64,000 bases of DNA, taken from the NCBI GenBank assembly GCA_021014325.1, contig CM037462.1:8848501-8912500 (forward strand), given 5' to 3'. This document shows, one piece after another, positions 25,595-37,271 of this stretch; positions within the stretch are counted from its first letter, which is position 1, and every line of letters starts with the position of its first letter. The notes under the pieces were generated by a model, which saw only the letters and a program-made list of their open reading frames with translations, was not told the DNA's origin and made no database searches. Source of the stretch: Plazaster borealis. Taxonomy: Eukaryota > Echinodermata > Asteroidea > Forcipulatida > Labidiasteridae. The translations under genes were made by a program, and so were the position numbers.

Positions 25595-28500
25595 ATGGAA
25601 GCATACCGGGTACTTTTGGTGGTTGTACTAGCCTGGGTTACTGTCTGCCAAGCATGGCAAGTGCGTAAAATAGCTACTCTTGACATGCCAAACGCTGCCA
25701 TTGCAACCGTGTTAAAAGACCCAAGTACCGGATTGTACGCTGCAGTGGTAAGTTGCCCCGCCCCAACCCCCTCCCTCAAACCTCATTAATGTTTATATCC
25801 CTTCCCCTTTTGTCAAGTTACTGTGTTTTAAATAATGATTGGTTGATACAGGTTTTTGATACAGTTCAGTGACAATAAGCTCGTCGTAAACTTTATCAAA
25901 GGACCAATTTCTTTATATAAGCCGATAGTATACGGAAGCATAAATTGACAATCCGTGTTTCCATGTTCCTGAGCTACATTATGCAAAAACATAAAACTTA
26001 CAGAATTACAATGTCTTCACTCTAAAAGTTCCCGGGTTAGAATTGACCTGGATTCCGGGTCCAATGGGGCCAAGCCCCTTTTCTGGGTCAGTAGGATGAC
26101 CCGGAATCTGTGTCGAAAGGATCCAAAACTCTGTCAAACTGACGCATCCAGAATCCGAGTCAAACTCCACATTTTCAAATTCCAGTTTCCGGGTCAGCCT
26201 GACTAAGAAATGGGTCAGGAATCCGGATCAATTTGAACCCGGGAGTTTTTAGAGTGTTCTCGAATTCTCATACCATAAAATGACGTACTTTGGATTTCCT
26301 TGACCCACGACCATTATCAAAGAAACCAGACACATAAATTTTGGGATTATTTATCTATAAAGTTGCACGTCTTTGTAAGACAATTTCAGCCATGAATAAT
26401 GGAAACGCGGATGGTCACTTTAAGCTTCCGTACGATAGTCTTTCCATTTAAAAGTGCTCACTAGAAAAATTGACAAAGCGTTAACTACCGTTGTCGGTTA
26501 TGACGTGCTACATTAAATTTAACTCTGTTTTTGCAAGAGATGTTGTAATGGAATGTATTGCCATTATTTGAAGGTATCGACCTTCAACGCTATTCCCCTA
26601 ACAACTGATACCATATACGTCATTCGTGACGTAGCGGGACAGATCGGGGCAGGCAATGGTCTTACGGCTGAGGTTTTGACGGACAAGTTGGTATGGCCTA
26701 ATGAAGTTGGTGAAGTACCCGGTGAGTGCCAGTGATGCTATTAATTTGCTCTTCCATTATCATTTGGGATAAAATCCTCAATGAGTTTTCCTTTGATAAA
26801 TGTATAGGAAAAGGGTTAGGAATACGATTAGGGGCCATTAAAGGTGAGAGTTGACGGTTGGTTTAGCTTTAGGGTGTGGTTGAGGTTTGGGGTATAGCTT
26901 AAGGGGTTTGGTAAGGACGAGGATAAGGTGAGATTTAGAGAATTAAGCTGGTTTAGCTTTTAGGTTGGTTTGTGGTTAGGATTCGACTAAAAGTTATTTT
27001 GAAGGTTGTATTTACACCCTGGGTTGGTTGAAGGTTAAGTTAATGGTTAAGGTTGGAGTTAATGGTAGTTTTAGGATTAGTATATGTTTAGAGTAAGGGT
27101 GAGGGTTGGGCCTAGAATGAAGTTGAAAGTTATCGTGAATGTAAAAATTAAGCATAGTCTTTGGTTTAAGGTAAGGGGTGATGGTAAGGGTTAGGGCTAG
27201 AGTTGGATTTACCGTTAGCTTTATAATCTGAGTTAGGATAAGGTTTAGGCTTCGGTTGAAAGATGAAATCTTTAGCAGTACCAATGTTCTATTGTATTAT
27301 ATAAGGGTTAAGGTTGATTTTGCGTTGATGTGTTCAAGGTTTGGGTTAATAGGGCAGTACAAAAGAGGGCTCATAGTTTTTGAAAGCGATGTAAAATAAG
27401 GCCTAACCCTAGTCCTGGCCTAGCCCTAATCCTGGCCTAACCCTTATTGTTATCCTTGCCGAACTCTAACATAAACCATTAACCTAACCTTAAATCTAAC
27501 CTTAAACCTAACTCAGCCCTAACCCTAACCTTAACCCTTACCCTAACCCTAACCTAACTAACTCAAACCCTTGCCATAAATCTTAAATCATGATCCTATC
27601 TCTAACACTAAAACGAAAACTCATTCAGCTCCACTTCCCTAATCCTAACAATAACCCTCACCCTATCTCAAATCTTACCCTACTCACATGTCCTCTCACT
27701 TGCAGAGGAGGTATTTGGCCGAGCTGATATCTGGTGGGGAGCGTCCGGGTTCCTGGTGCCCACCAAGACCGATGGTGTCGTCGCTCTTATGGATGCAGGA
27801 ATAATGGTCCCAGGTACAATTTTTGACTTAAACCTAGCTCGGCCATTAAATTTGCAATATTTCTTTAAAATAATGTGCTATGTACAATTGGCGTTGTTAC
27901 CTTAAACCGAAAGAGTACTGCATAATGATACTGGTTGCTTTCCAAGCCTTTCAAACCCGCCTGCTAGTGAAGGCATTCAAACTCAGTTATGATATTTAGT
28001 CGTGGCGATATTGATCCAATCGCGGCTAATCTATAATTAATGATTTATTCAAAAACTTAAACAACATCTATGAAAATTCATGTTACTATTTCATTTTTGA
28101 ATCTTAACCACAGCTACTACATATGATATCTCCAGTAGCGTTACGGATAGAACCAAGTGGTTTTATCACCGTGTGGAATGGAATGACATGAACAAAGATG
28201 GCCGAATTGATGCCTTGACTGCGAGGGTATACCTCAGTGCTAGTAAGTATAATTAAATATTTGCTACTGGGCCAAATTTAATAAAGTAAGTAAGTATACA
28301 AATTGTCTTAAGCATATAGAAATCTTGCTGACCCGTCAGGAAAGCAGTGCTTCATCATTCACATTGGTGCGACGGGTGCCCTGCTTTGCTCATTTTCATA
28401 GAGCTTGATAGCATTGCAATTTCCTATAAGCAAAGAAAAATCTTGCTTATCATCAGAAACAAGTTACCAGACAGAATGCCATCAAAATGTATTGTTTGTG

Positions 28501-31500
28501 ACTGGTACCCTTACTAATTTTGCTTAGCAGACAATTTTCCAAAACCACATATTCTGCTAAAAATTTGACCCTAATACAATAGGCCCCTTTTCGAAACCTC
28601 CGATTGGGCTATGGGCTCTTGGCTTAGTGTATGTTAAACTGTTTGAAAGCCTCACACTGAAAGCGCACATTGAAATTACTGACAGAGCCTAAGCCGGAAT
28701 AGAAGCCAAAGCCGAAGCCATTGTTTTGAAGAGGGCCATATATATTCGATACAATTGTCCTAAGATAATTTATCTATGGTTTCTATTGTCTCTTCTAGAC
28801 GGCACAGCTGTAGCTGAGGCGGTTTGGTTTGAGCATCCACGCTTCGGCGAGCCCCTGGGACAGCCATGGAAGCCACATGTCCTCTTCTCCGGTCCGGACT
28901 CTCTCTTCAAGTTCGAAAAGATGGCGATACCTGGAGGCAGGGAACTTGAGGTCATCATCAGTGCCCAGTACTTCTCGGAGAAACTCGTGGTTTCTTGGGT
29001 TGAAGGTGAAATTTTGGACCAAGATTTTGTTTTGATGCTCAAATAGAATTATCAAGAAGTATTTCAAAGAATCTTGAAAAGGTCGGTTAGATTCTGAAAG
29101 TCTTTTACATTGGAAAGAGTGGCTTTTTAAACTAGTCTTTTAAAAAAGCCTTTTCAAATTCTGAACAACAACAATCTCTCCGTAAGCCTAACATCTTGTT
29201 GATGGCGTGTTGTGCCCGATCGGTCAAGCACACTGGAGTCAAGCTCTGGTGCTTCTGATCAGCAAAGTGTGGGTTCGAGTCCCGGTCTTGACACTTGTGT
29301 CCTTTGCTTCGTCCTTCAGATGGGACGTAAAGACGTGGTCCCTTGTATGCATTTAAAATACGGTAACATAGCCCTTAAAGTTAAGAGAAGGGGGTTCGCC
29401 CGCTGTTTTCTGGTATGGTTGGCTGCAGATTGCGCCACAGCACCTTGTAATTTAAACAAATATAGATCTAATAATTCGAACATACTTCCACATACCTTTG
29501 ATACAGAAACAAATTATGAGCCCTTTGAGACGCCCTCTTGTGATAAAGCGCTATATAAGAACTACGTATATTATTGAAACTTAGACTAATTAAATCTCTA
29601 TTCATGATACAAAATGCAAATATCATCTTTATAATTAAGGTATAGGCTATACTCAAGGCACATGCAGACACATGAACACCAATATTAAACAAATAAATTA
29701 ATAACTCAAATAAATTGTGAAAAGACATAATTTTAAACATTAGGCCTACCTGAATAAGTTGATATAATTCATCAATCAAGTTGATCAAAACCACACCGGA
29801 TCTTGATGTTCAATTTGCTGGTTCAACGGTGACTATAATGCTTCAATCTACATAAATTTATTCATAATTCCAGTTATATATACGATTTTATCAGTTTGTC
29901 AAATCCTGTGAATTTTCAGGTCTATCGTCCAGCTGGTCCGACCCGTCTAAAATCCAACACAGGGTCATCGAAGAGGTTGTAGATAATAGATACTTCGATA
30001 TTGAGGTAAGGTTTGAATACAATGCTTTTTTAGCTTGCATGGATAAGGATATCAACTTCAACTAATCATAGGGTAGATGTTGCTGACATTCAAAATGCAA
30101 ACACGCTGTCTGCACGTATCCAAAACATTTTTTCTTCTACTTCTTCTTGAAGGAAGAAATTTCTTTGAAAAATATGGATAGCATAAAAAGCATTTTTCAC
30201 AATTTCAAATATAGTGGCTGCCATTGCCTGTTATTCTTCCGATATTTTTTTCAAAGGACAATTTTGCATAGCCAAATATCTTTCTCGTGACATACTCTGA
30301 CTGTGTGCAAGATACATACTTATCACCAAAGGCACAATCCCATCACCTACCTGCCGTATCGTACCGTACAATTAAAGGCACTGAACACGTTTGGAAATTG
30401 TCAAAGACCAGTGTTCTCACTTGGTGTATCGCAACATATGCATAAAATAACAAGCCTGTGAAAATTTGGGCTCAATTGGTCATCGAAGTTGCAAGAATAT
30501 GATGGAAGAAAAAACACCCTTGTTGTACAAATTTGTGTGCTTTCAGATAGGAATAAAAACTTCTTGCAAGAAGTTTTTATTATTTTAGTGAGAAATAACC
30601 TCTTTCTCGAAAACTACGTTACTTCAGAGGGAGTCGTTTCCTACAATGTTTTATACTATCAACAGCTCTCCGTTGCTTGTTACCAAGTAAGTTTTTATGC
30701 TAATATTTGTTTTGAGTCATTACCAAACGTGTACGATACCTTTAAACACAGTGGTGTACATTGTTTTATGATAACACATTCCAAAATGTTTCTTCTCCAA
30801 TCCAGCTCGTAGATCTTAATGCAGATGGACAGTTGGACTTGCTGGTATCTATTAATAGGTAATCCTTAATTCCAAATGAAGTTTTTTCACGAACCGGAAA
30901 CGAAGCTCTGCGGTCACAACATGTAAATATTACTCAAATGAGCTAATTCCAATGAAGACGATCAAAGCATACCAATCGAAACGTCGAGATGTATCACTCG
31001 CTCCTTCAAGAACAAACAAAACTCATCGGAGTTTTTTTGCATGGTGTTACCGCAAGCTTGAAGAATCTTTTGTTTCAATTTGGCGAGTGATACAAGAAAC
31101 CATGAGAGCATACCGATCGAAACGTCGAGTCCTTACATCATCCGTTCCTTTCAGATCCACCACAACCCATCAGAGAGATTTTTGCACGGTGTTACCGCAA
31201 ATTTAGCTTGTAAAATCATTTATTTATTTTTTTGGCGAGAACAAACATTAATGTAAAGCAACATTTCACCTTGACTGCTACCATTTTTCTTTTGCTACCA
31301 ATACAGTGACAGCAATGGAAAGCTCATTGCCTACGAGATTCCGCGCGATTTCCGTACCGGTATCTGGAAACGCCACCTGATCGCCGAAGGATTCAAACCG
31401 AGTAATCTCATTATACTTGAGGGTAATGGTGCACCAGGCAGTGGTCATGCATTCTATCCCGGACCACCAGGCGACAGGTCAGTCAGCACCCTCCCTCATG

Positions 31501-32291
31501 GTGACCAATTTTATTCATGTTTCCTGTATATTACTGCAATAATGCGTTTTTGAATTATCAATACATAAGGCAGAGCTGTATATTGAGAGAGCTGCGACAA
31601 CTTGCGATTACAAACCATTTTCGGTCCAAAGAACACCCGTGTGCATTCAGGGTACCAGACTAGACTGCACATTGCGTTGTGTTACAATTGGACTGAAATG
31701 GCGCCCAGCAACCACGTGACCAAAGAAAACTGGTACATCCATGTCATAACTCTACCAATACACAGCTCTGCATGAAGAGTACCAGCCTAATTTCAAGCTT
31801 GCATCAGCTTTGATACATGCAAGTAAACACTTCATCCTTTGACCAAGATATAAAGTTAATTCACCAATCAATGACAAGGATCTGCGTGTGTGGTAGGCCT
31901 ATATAAAATAAATTATCCGACCAGTATCGTTGCTTCGCTTGTACTATACTCTGTTCAGACTCTGAAATTCAGTGTAGACAAAATCAAGTCAAATGTGACT
32001 ATGAAAAACTTGATCTATAATTCCTAATAGAATGTCTGATTTTATCATTTGCTTTTTAGCTACAAGCCCATGATTCTCCTTACCGGAGACGACGACAGCA
32101 ACGTGTACGTCTTCGAGAGCACCTCAGACAACGATCCCTCCGTCTGGACCTACAGCATGACGTCGATATTCTACGCCAAGGGAACCATAGGAGGACCGGC
32201 CATCAAAGACATTGATGGGGATGGGTATGCAGAGATCTTCATTCCCGCCTGGTCCGAGGGGACGCTCAATGTCTACACCTTTAAACCTTAG
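25595..32291 (+). CDS. Secreted FG-GAP/VCBS-like calcium-motif protein, paralog 1
   Basis: Nine exons: 25595-25747, 26574-26721, 27706-27813, 28114-28242, 28799-29005, 29920-30005, 30806-30858, 31307-31477 and 32060-32291. The product is 428 residues. Residues 1-20 form a signal peptide ending CQA. DxDxDG-type loops lie at about 161 (DMNKDGRID), 280 (DLNADGQLD) and 402 (DIDGDGYAE), spaced as in FG-GAP/VCBS beta-propeller repeats that bind calcium. WFEHP and WKPHVLF resemble propeller blade strands. A sequon N-G-T (residue 180) spans the exon 4/5 junction and is kept in the paralog. The specific function is unknown; extracellular or lumenal location is inferred. AATAAA at 32333-32338 is a likely polyadenylation signal. 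Intron 2 holds TTAGGG-like simple sequence, intron 5 a SINE, intron 6 a TTAA MITE and intron 8 a hAT-like MITE. Confidence 0.9.
26020..26257. mobile_element. Inverted-repeat MITE in intron 1 of FG-GAP gene 1
   Basis: The left end, CTCTAAAAGTTCCCGGGTT, pairs with the right end, AACCCGGGAGTTTTTAGAG. The interior has many GGGTCA/TGACCC words. A degraded relative is at 9030-9250. Confidence 0.7.
26800..27690. repeat. Degenerate TTAGGG-like then CCCTAA-like block
   Basis: The first ~560 bp are rich in GGTTAGG, GGTTTAGG and similar words. From about 27390 to 27670 the composition flips to CCTAACCCTAACC-like words. It lies wholly in intron 2 of FG-GAP gene 1. The units are too degenerate to be functional telomere repeat. 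The long open frame across it is compositional. Confidence 0.7.
29205..29575 (+). mobile_element. tRNA-headed SINE, family A (copy 3), full length
   Basis: The head has GCCCGATCGGTCAAG and the B box GGGTTCGAGTCCC. The family-A body follows and the tail is GCGCTATATAAG plus an AT-rich end. It lies in FG-GAP gene 1 intron 5. The 121-residue open frame across it is not a gene. Confidence 0.75.
30372..30745. mobile_element. TTAA-flanked MITE, subfamily I (copy 2)
   Basis: This 374-bp element has TTAA at 30372-30375 and 30742-30745, near-identical over its length to 10336-10710 and in the same orientation. It lies in FG-GAP gene 1 intron 6, ending about 60 bp before exon 7. Confidence 0.85.
31571..31770. 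mobile_element. hAT-like MITE (copy 2)
   Basis: The left end, CAGAGCTGTATATTGAGAG, and the right end, CCAATACACAGCTCTG, match the better-preserved copy at 52151-52352. The flanking 8-mers do not match, so the duplication has decayed or the copy is rearranged. Confidence 0.7.
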
Positions 32292-33455
32292 GATGATGAT
32301 AAACATTGAACAAAGATTATGAAATTATACAAAATAAAAATACAACTAAGAACAACTGAGTATATGAAAATAGAGAAGAGCAATGCAATCTGACTCCATC
32401 TGTACGATCACCCGATTCCACTAGCCTCCGTGACTTAATACATTCCAAGTAAGGTTTTCAGGCAAAAACGCATCGCTTTTAAAAACGCTTATGATACCAT
32501 TATTAACAACCCGTTCTAGGAAAAAGTCATATGGTAATGTGAATGTAAAACCGGGATTAATTCTGAAGTTATTTTTTGTTTATTATGGGATGTACTTAAT
32601 TCTTCGTGGAAAAACAGCTGCGGCAGTATTATTCCAAAAAACAGAGGTGTTAATCTGCAAGGGATCCCTGTCATGACGTCCTCGATTTAGACAAAACAAG
32701 TTCCATTAAAATGGTAAATGAAAATAGGACTTATAGTTCACATTATTTTGGTTTTACCTTCCAATGATGTGTGACGAGCACTCTCAGTCCTTTCCCGGAT
32801 CCTGCTTGAAAAAAATTCCACCAGTGTGGGATTGTGGGATTGTTGTGTGGTCAACCCAAAGTAATATTACATCGGTTCAATATTTTAATTGTCAAAATAT
32901 ATAAACTTTATTTTATTGTTGGCTTACATTTTAATCACACTCTTCTCAAAAATAAATTTGGAAGACATTCACAAAATATACTACAGTGTTCAGTAGGAAA
33001 ACAGTCGTGCTTTTGGTGACGACTTAAACATTTATAATTTATACGGACTCTGTTCGAAACCTGTTTGGTCTAATCGGTTGAAATAAAATATGAAAATAAA
33101 TGTGACATAATAGGTTTGTGCAAACTGTCTCATATAACTTCTCTATGTTAATTATTATAATTATTCATTAACATGATACCACATGTCCTTAAAACGATTA
33201 GATTTTATCAACCTTATCAAAAAACACAAATCCGATTTTCTCGTAGAGATTATGAGGATCTTTTATTCCAACCATATTTTCTTTTTCCCACCAGCTTAAT
33301 TGATTCCTTGGCTTAGGCAAATTAGACTTATTAAGTTGGTTTAGCTAATTGTGCTGCGGCAGTTGGATATAAAATAAGAGGGAAGTGTGCCAGTGCGTAA
33401 AAGCTAATGTGAGCGTGCGTTCTCCAGAGGTTTGTTTTGGATACTGCAGGAGAAA
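32292..33455. other. Short spacer between the tandem FG-GAP genes
   Basis: About 1.16 kb of AT-rich sequence. It holds the probable polyadenylation signal of gene 1 (32333) and the TATA-like box of gene 2 (33366). No repeat family or further gene was recognised. Confidence 0.6.
33366..33375 (+). promoter_or_regulatory. TATA-like box of FG-GAP gene 2
   Basis: GATATAAAAT lies 90 bp upstream of the ATG at 33456, matching the spacing in paralog 1. Confidence 0.55.
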
Positions 33456-36400
33456 ATGAGACCCGATGCTCTGATACTGTTACTAGCCTGGGTTTCACTC
33501 GGACAGGCATGGCAGCTACGTAAGATAGAAACACTTGACATGCCATACGCGGCCATTGCAGAAGTTTTGACTGACCCGACGACTGGACTACTTGATGTCG
33601 TGGTAAGCATACCTCTTCGTCCTCAACCCTAACCCCACTACTAAGGCCAAGTTCGCGCAAGGAACAATGGTTAACTAGTGGTTGTTAAGTGACGTACGTA
33701 GGGCATGCGCACAGAAGTTGAAGTGCGAACGACTCCTGTCATGTCATGTCAACACGACCGGCGACTCAACGTACGTTATCAGTTTATTACAACTGGTTCA
33801 CTCTGCACTGTGCTATGAAAACGGCTATTGGTAACCAGCGATGCGACCATGCCCAGTAGGCTGGTTCCAAATAGTCGACTAGAGTGGTCCAACTATCGTC
33901 GACTAGACAGAGTTCGGGCTAAGTTAGTCGAACTATGGTCAACGATAGTCCTTGCGCGAACTTGGCCTAAACCTATACCCTAACCATAACCTAACCCCAC
34001 TACTAACCCTACCCCAACCCCACTACTTCACCTCACCCAAAGCTTCACCTCACCCCAAGCACCACGACAAACCCCTCCCTCGAACAAGGTAAGCTCCTTC
34101 CAACAATGAAAGGCAAAGCCCATTGCCTCTTATGTGTCACCATGGATCTATGCGTTACCCCCTCGGTAAGTCGATGCACTAAAGCTAAATATATATATAA
34201 TTAAACAAGATGTACAAACTGAGAATAACTTTACACAAAACAAAAACAGCAACAACAATTAAAACGTCCAATTGTGATGGTGGGAGATCCTAGAGCTTCT
34301 GACAGAAATTCAACAACTGATCTTAGGCAAAAAATGTTGTCCTTTCTGGAAAAAGATTGTTCAAGCAACAGGTTTTCTGATGAGACTTTTGACATGGAGA
34401 GGGGGGGGGGGCGGTGGTGGGAGATGTTATTGAAGATCGAACTTTGAGCCAGCTTCTTTTGAGAGTTAGGCAATTCTCGTTGATTAAAGAACCCGATAAG
34501 CCTAATCCGGTTTGATTCCAGGTATCGAGTTTCAACTCCGCTCCACTGACCACTGACAACGTATACGTCATCCGTGACGTAACAGGACAGATTCAAGCCG
34601 GCAACGGTCTCAAGGCAGAGGTTCTGACGAGCACGTTGTTATGGCCCAACGAAGTTGGCGCAGTTCCGGGTAGGTTTGCGCAGCGTCTCCTTATACCACC
34701 GGCACCGTGCACTGAATAGGTTCTTGGACCGCCATAAACTAGTAGTAGACCTAGCATTTTCTCAAGGCACACGGACTGTAATGCAACTGCCATAGGTTAA
34801 CTCAAGAGAATGAAGTCAGGAAATCCTTCAAAATAAAGAATTGTACCACCCCTTTAGATGATAACGAAGTGACGATTATATCAAAACACTTTACGACATT
34901 ATAAACAAAATAAAAAACAAATAACAGCAACAATAACAAACATACAAACACCCCCAAAACCCCAACAAACAAACACACAAACACCCAACAACCCCAACAA
35001 ACAAACAAACAAACACCCCAACAAACAAACAAACAAACAAACAAACAAACAAACAAACAAGCAACAAAAGCAACAACAACAAAACTTGTCTTAAGTAATG
35101 AGGCTGGCACTAGTTATAATCTTACACATATGAGTTTTTCCTCTGAATTTACAAGGAAGTGACAAACCAACTGTTTGACGTTGTCTCGCTACACGACTCA
35201 AACAAAACACGCATGATACGTGAAAAAATGTAACCAATATCACGATGGCTGTGGGATCTCCTTTGTTTTTAGGAAGTTAATTTTATACGTTGCTTTCTCT
35301 ACCACATGAGCATCGAGTTTTTATTTGTTGCATTTAACCATAATGTTGATTAAACAGAAAGATTTTAAACACTTTACACTTACATGTTGCAAAATGTCTG
35401 TTGAAAAGAGGTGACTCTTTTCTCCTCATATTTTTCACCCTCAGAGGAAGTATTTGGTCGAGCTGACATCTGGTGGGGAACATCAGGGTTCTTAGTGCCG
35501 ACCAAGACCCGTGGAGCTGTAGCGCTGATGGATGCTGGTATAATGGTCCCAGGTACGTAGAAAATAATAGTCATTTTTATTTGGTCGTTAGGTTTAGGTG
35601 TGAGAAACAAAATCGTAATACTAACAGCTAAAGAAAGAAGATATCAAATGTATACTGGTATGACAATGATGTTCTAAACAGAAAGTTCTTAAGAATGGCT
35701 TGAACCATGATGGATGAAGATTTTTGGATATTGCTGGGTAGAGCAGACCATTATAGCAGACTATAGCAGACATTAGCTCTGTGGAATATGCAGAACGTGT
35801 GAGAGAAAGTAGTAACAAAATGAGAATGATGGGTTCACACGAGTAGCTAACTTCGCTGCTATAGTACGCGAACATTTTTGACATGTGTGAACGCAAAAGT
35901 TAGCTATACTTCGCTGCTAACTTCGCTGCTAAGTTCAAAGTTAGCAGTGAAACTTTCCGAAATACTAACAAGATCGGTCACACACAAAAAATCAACAAAC
36001 CTATGCCCACTTTAGCCTTACGGAGTCGCTCATAAATTTTGTAATATAACATCATGATTTCTTTTACTGGTTTTCAACGGGTGTTTCATTTTTGTTTAAA
36101 AGCTGTGAATAACCTATGCCCACTTTAGCCTTACGGAGTTGTTCATACATTTTGTAATATAATCATCATTCTTTCTTTTACTGGTTGTCAACGGGTATTT
36201 CATTTTTGTTTAAAAGCTGTAAACAAAAGATGACTGTCCTTCATATCATGATATCAAAAAGAAACAATATTTGTAAATAAAAAAACCCCAAACAAAACAA
36301 ACAGAGTAGAAGGTAAAACTGTAATTCATGGTTGGTGGAGTCCTTTCTCATTTGCCTTGATGTGATTACAAAATGTCAAACAGAGATCAACGAAACTTGT

Positions 36401-37240
36401 CTTTTCTTCTTGAATCACGACTATAGCTACAACGTATGACATATCTAATAGCGTTCTAGATAGAACTGATTGGTTTTATCATCGAGTACACTGGAGTGAT
36501 ATGAATAATGACGGTCGAATTGATGCACTGACGGCAAGGTCGTACCTTACGGATAGTAAGTACCACATTGTGCATTATTTAATCTTACATTGAAATATTT
36601 TTTAAAGTACGGATCAGAATTGTCAATGTTATATTATTTCAAAGTCTCCATACAAGGGTGTTTAATACAATAGTTTCTTTGTTTAACTTCGCAAAATACT
36701 CGATATTGATTTTACGGACGGAAACAAACTATGAGATTTGACAAAATGTGATCTAAGCTATTGATGTTTTGCGTATCCATTGAACTGACTTTTATCCGAA
36801 GTAATTTTAATCACTCGTATATGATAACTATACCACAATTTTGTTCATCTTCAAAGTGGATCTATACCAAGTCAACTGATTGCATTCATTCGACGATCCG
36901 AAAAGTATTTGCAAAAAGTTGTTTGTTTGCATATGCATATGCATATGCATTGATGATGACATCTAACCCTTACCCTAGCTTTAACCCTAACCCTATGCGT
37001 ATACATATTTGGTATTGCATATTTTCATGACTTGGGGCATATTTTTCTTTTTCAAACACTTTCAGACATGATTTATATGTGTATATATATGGAAATTAAT
37101 ACCGTATTGTCCTACACAATTTCAGTGTGACCACTTTAAAAAGTACAAAAGTTAATTTGCTGCCACAAAATTGTTCTTGTTGTTGATGATGTTCTTGTTG
37201 ATATTGTTGTCATTGACATTGTTGTTGTTGTTGTCGTTGA

Positions 37241-37271
<31 letters not shown>

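Noticed and set aside
27012..27284. 90-residue minus-strand frame rich in Pro, Leu, Thr and Asn
   Set aside because: It is read from TTAGGG-like simple sequence inside an intron.
34802..35110. Cys/Leu/Phe-rich small membrane protein on the minus strand
   Set aside because: It is a translation of an (AAAC)n simple repeat, with no splice or family support.
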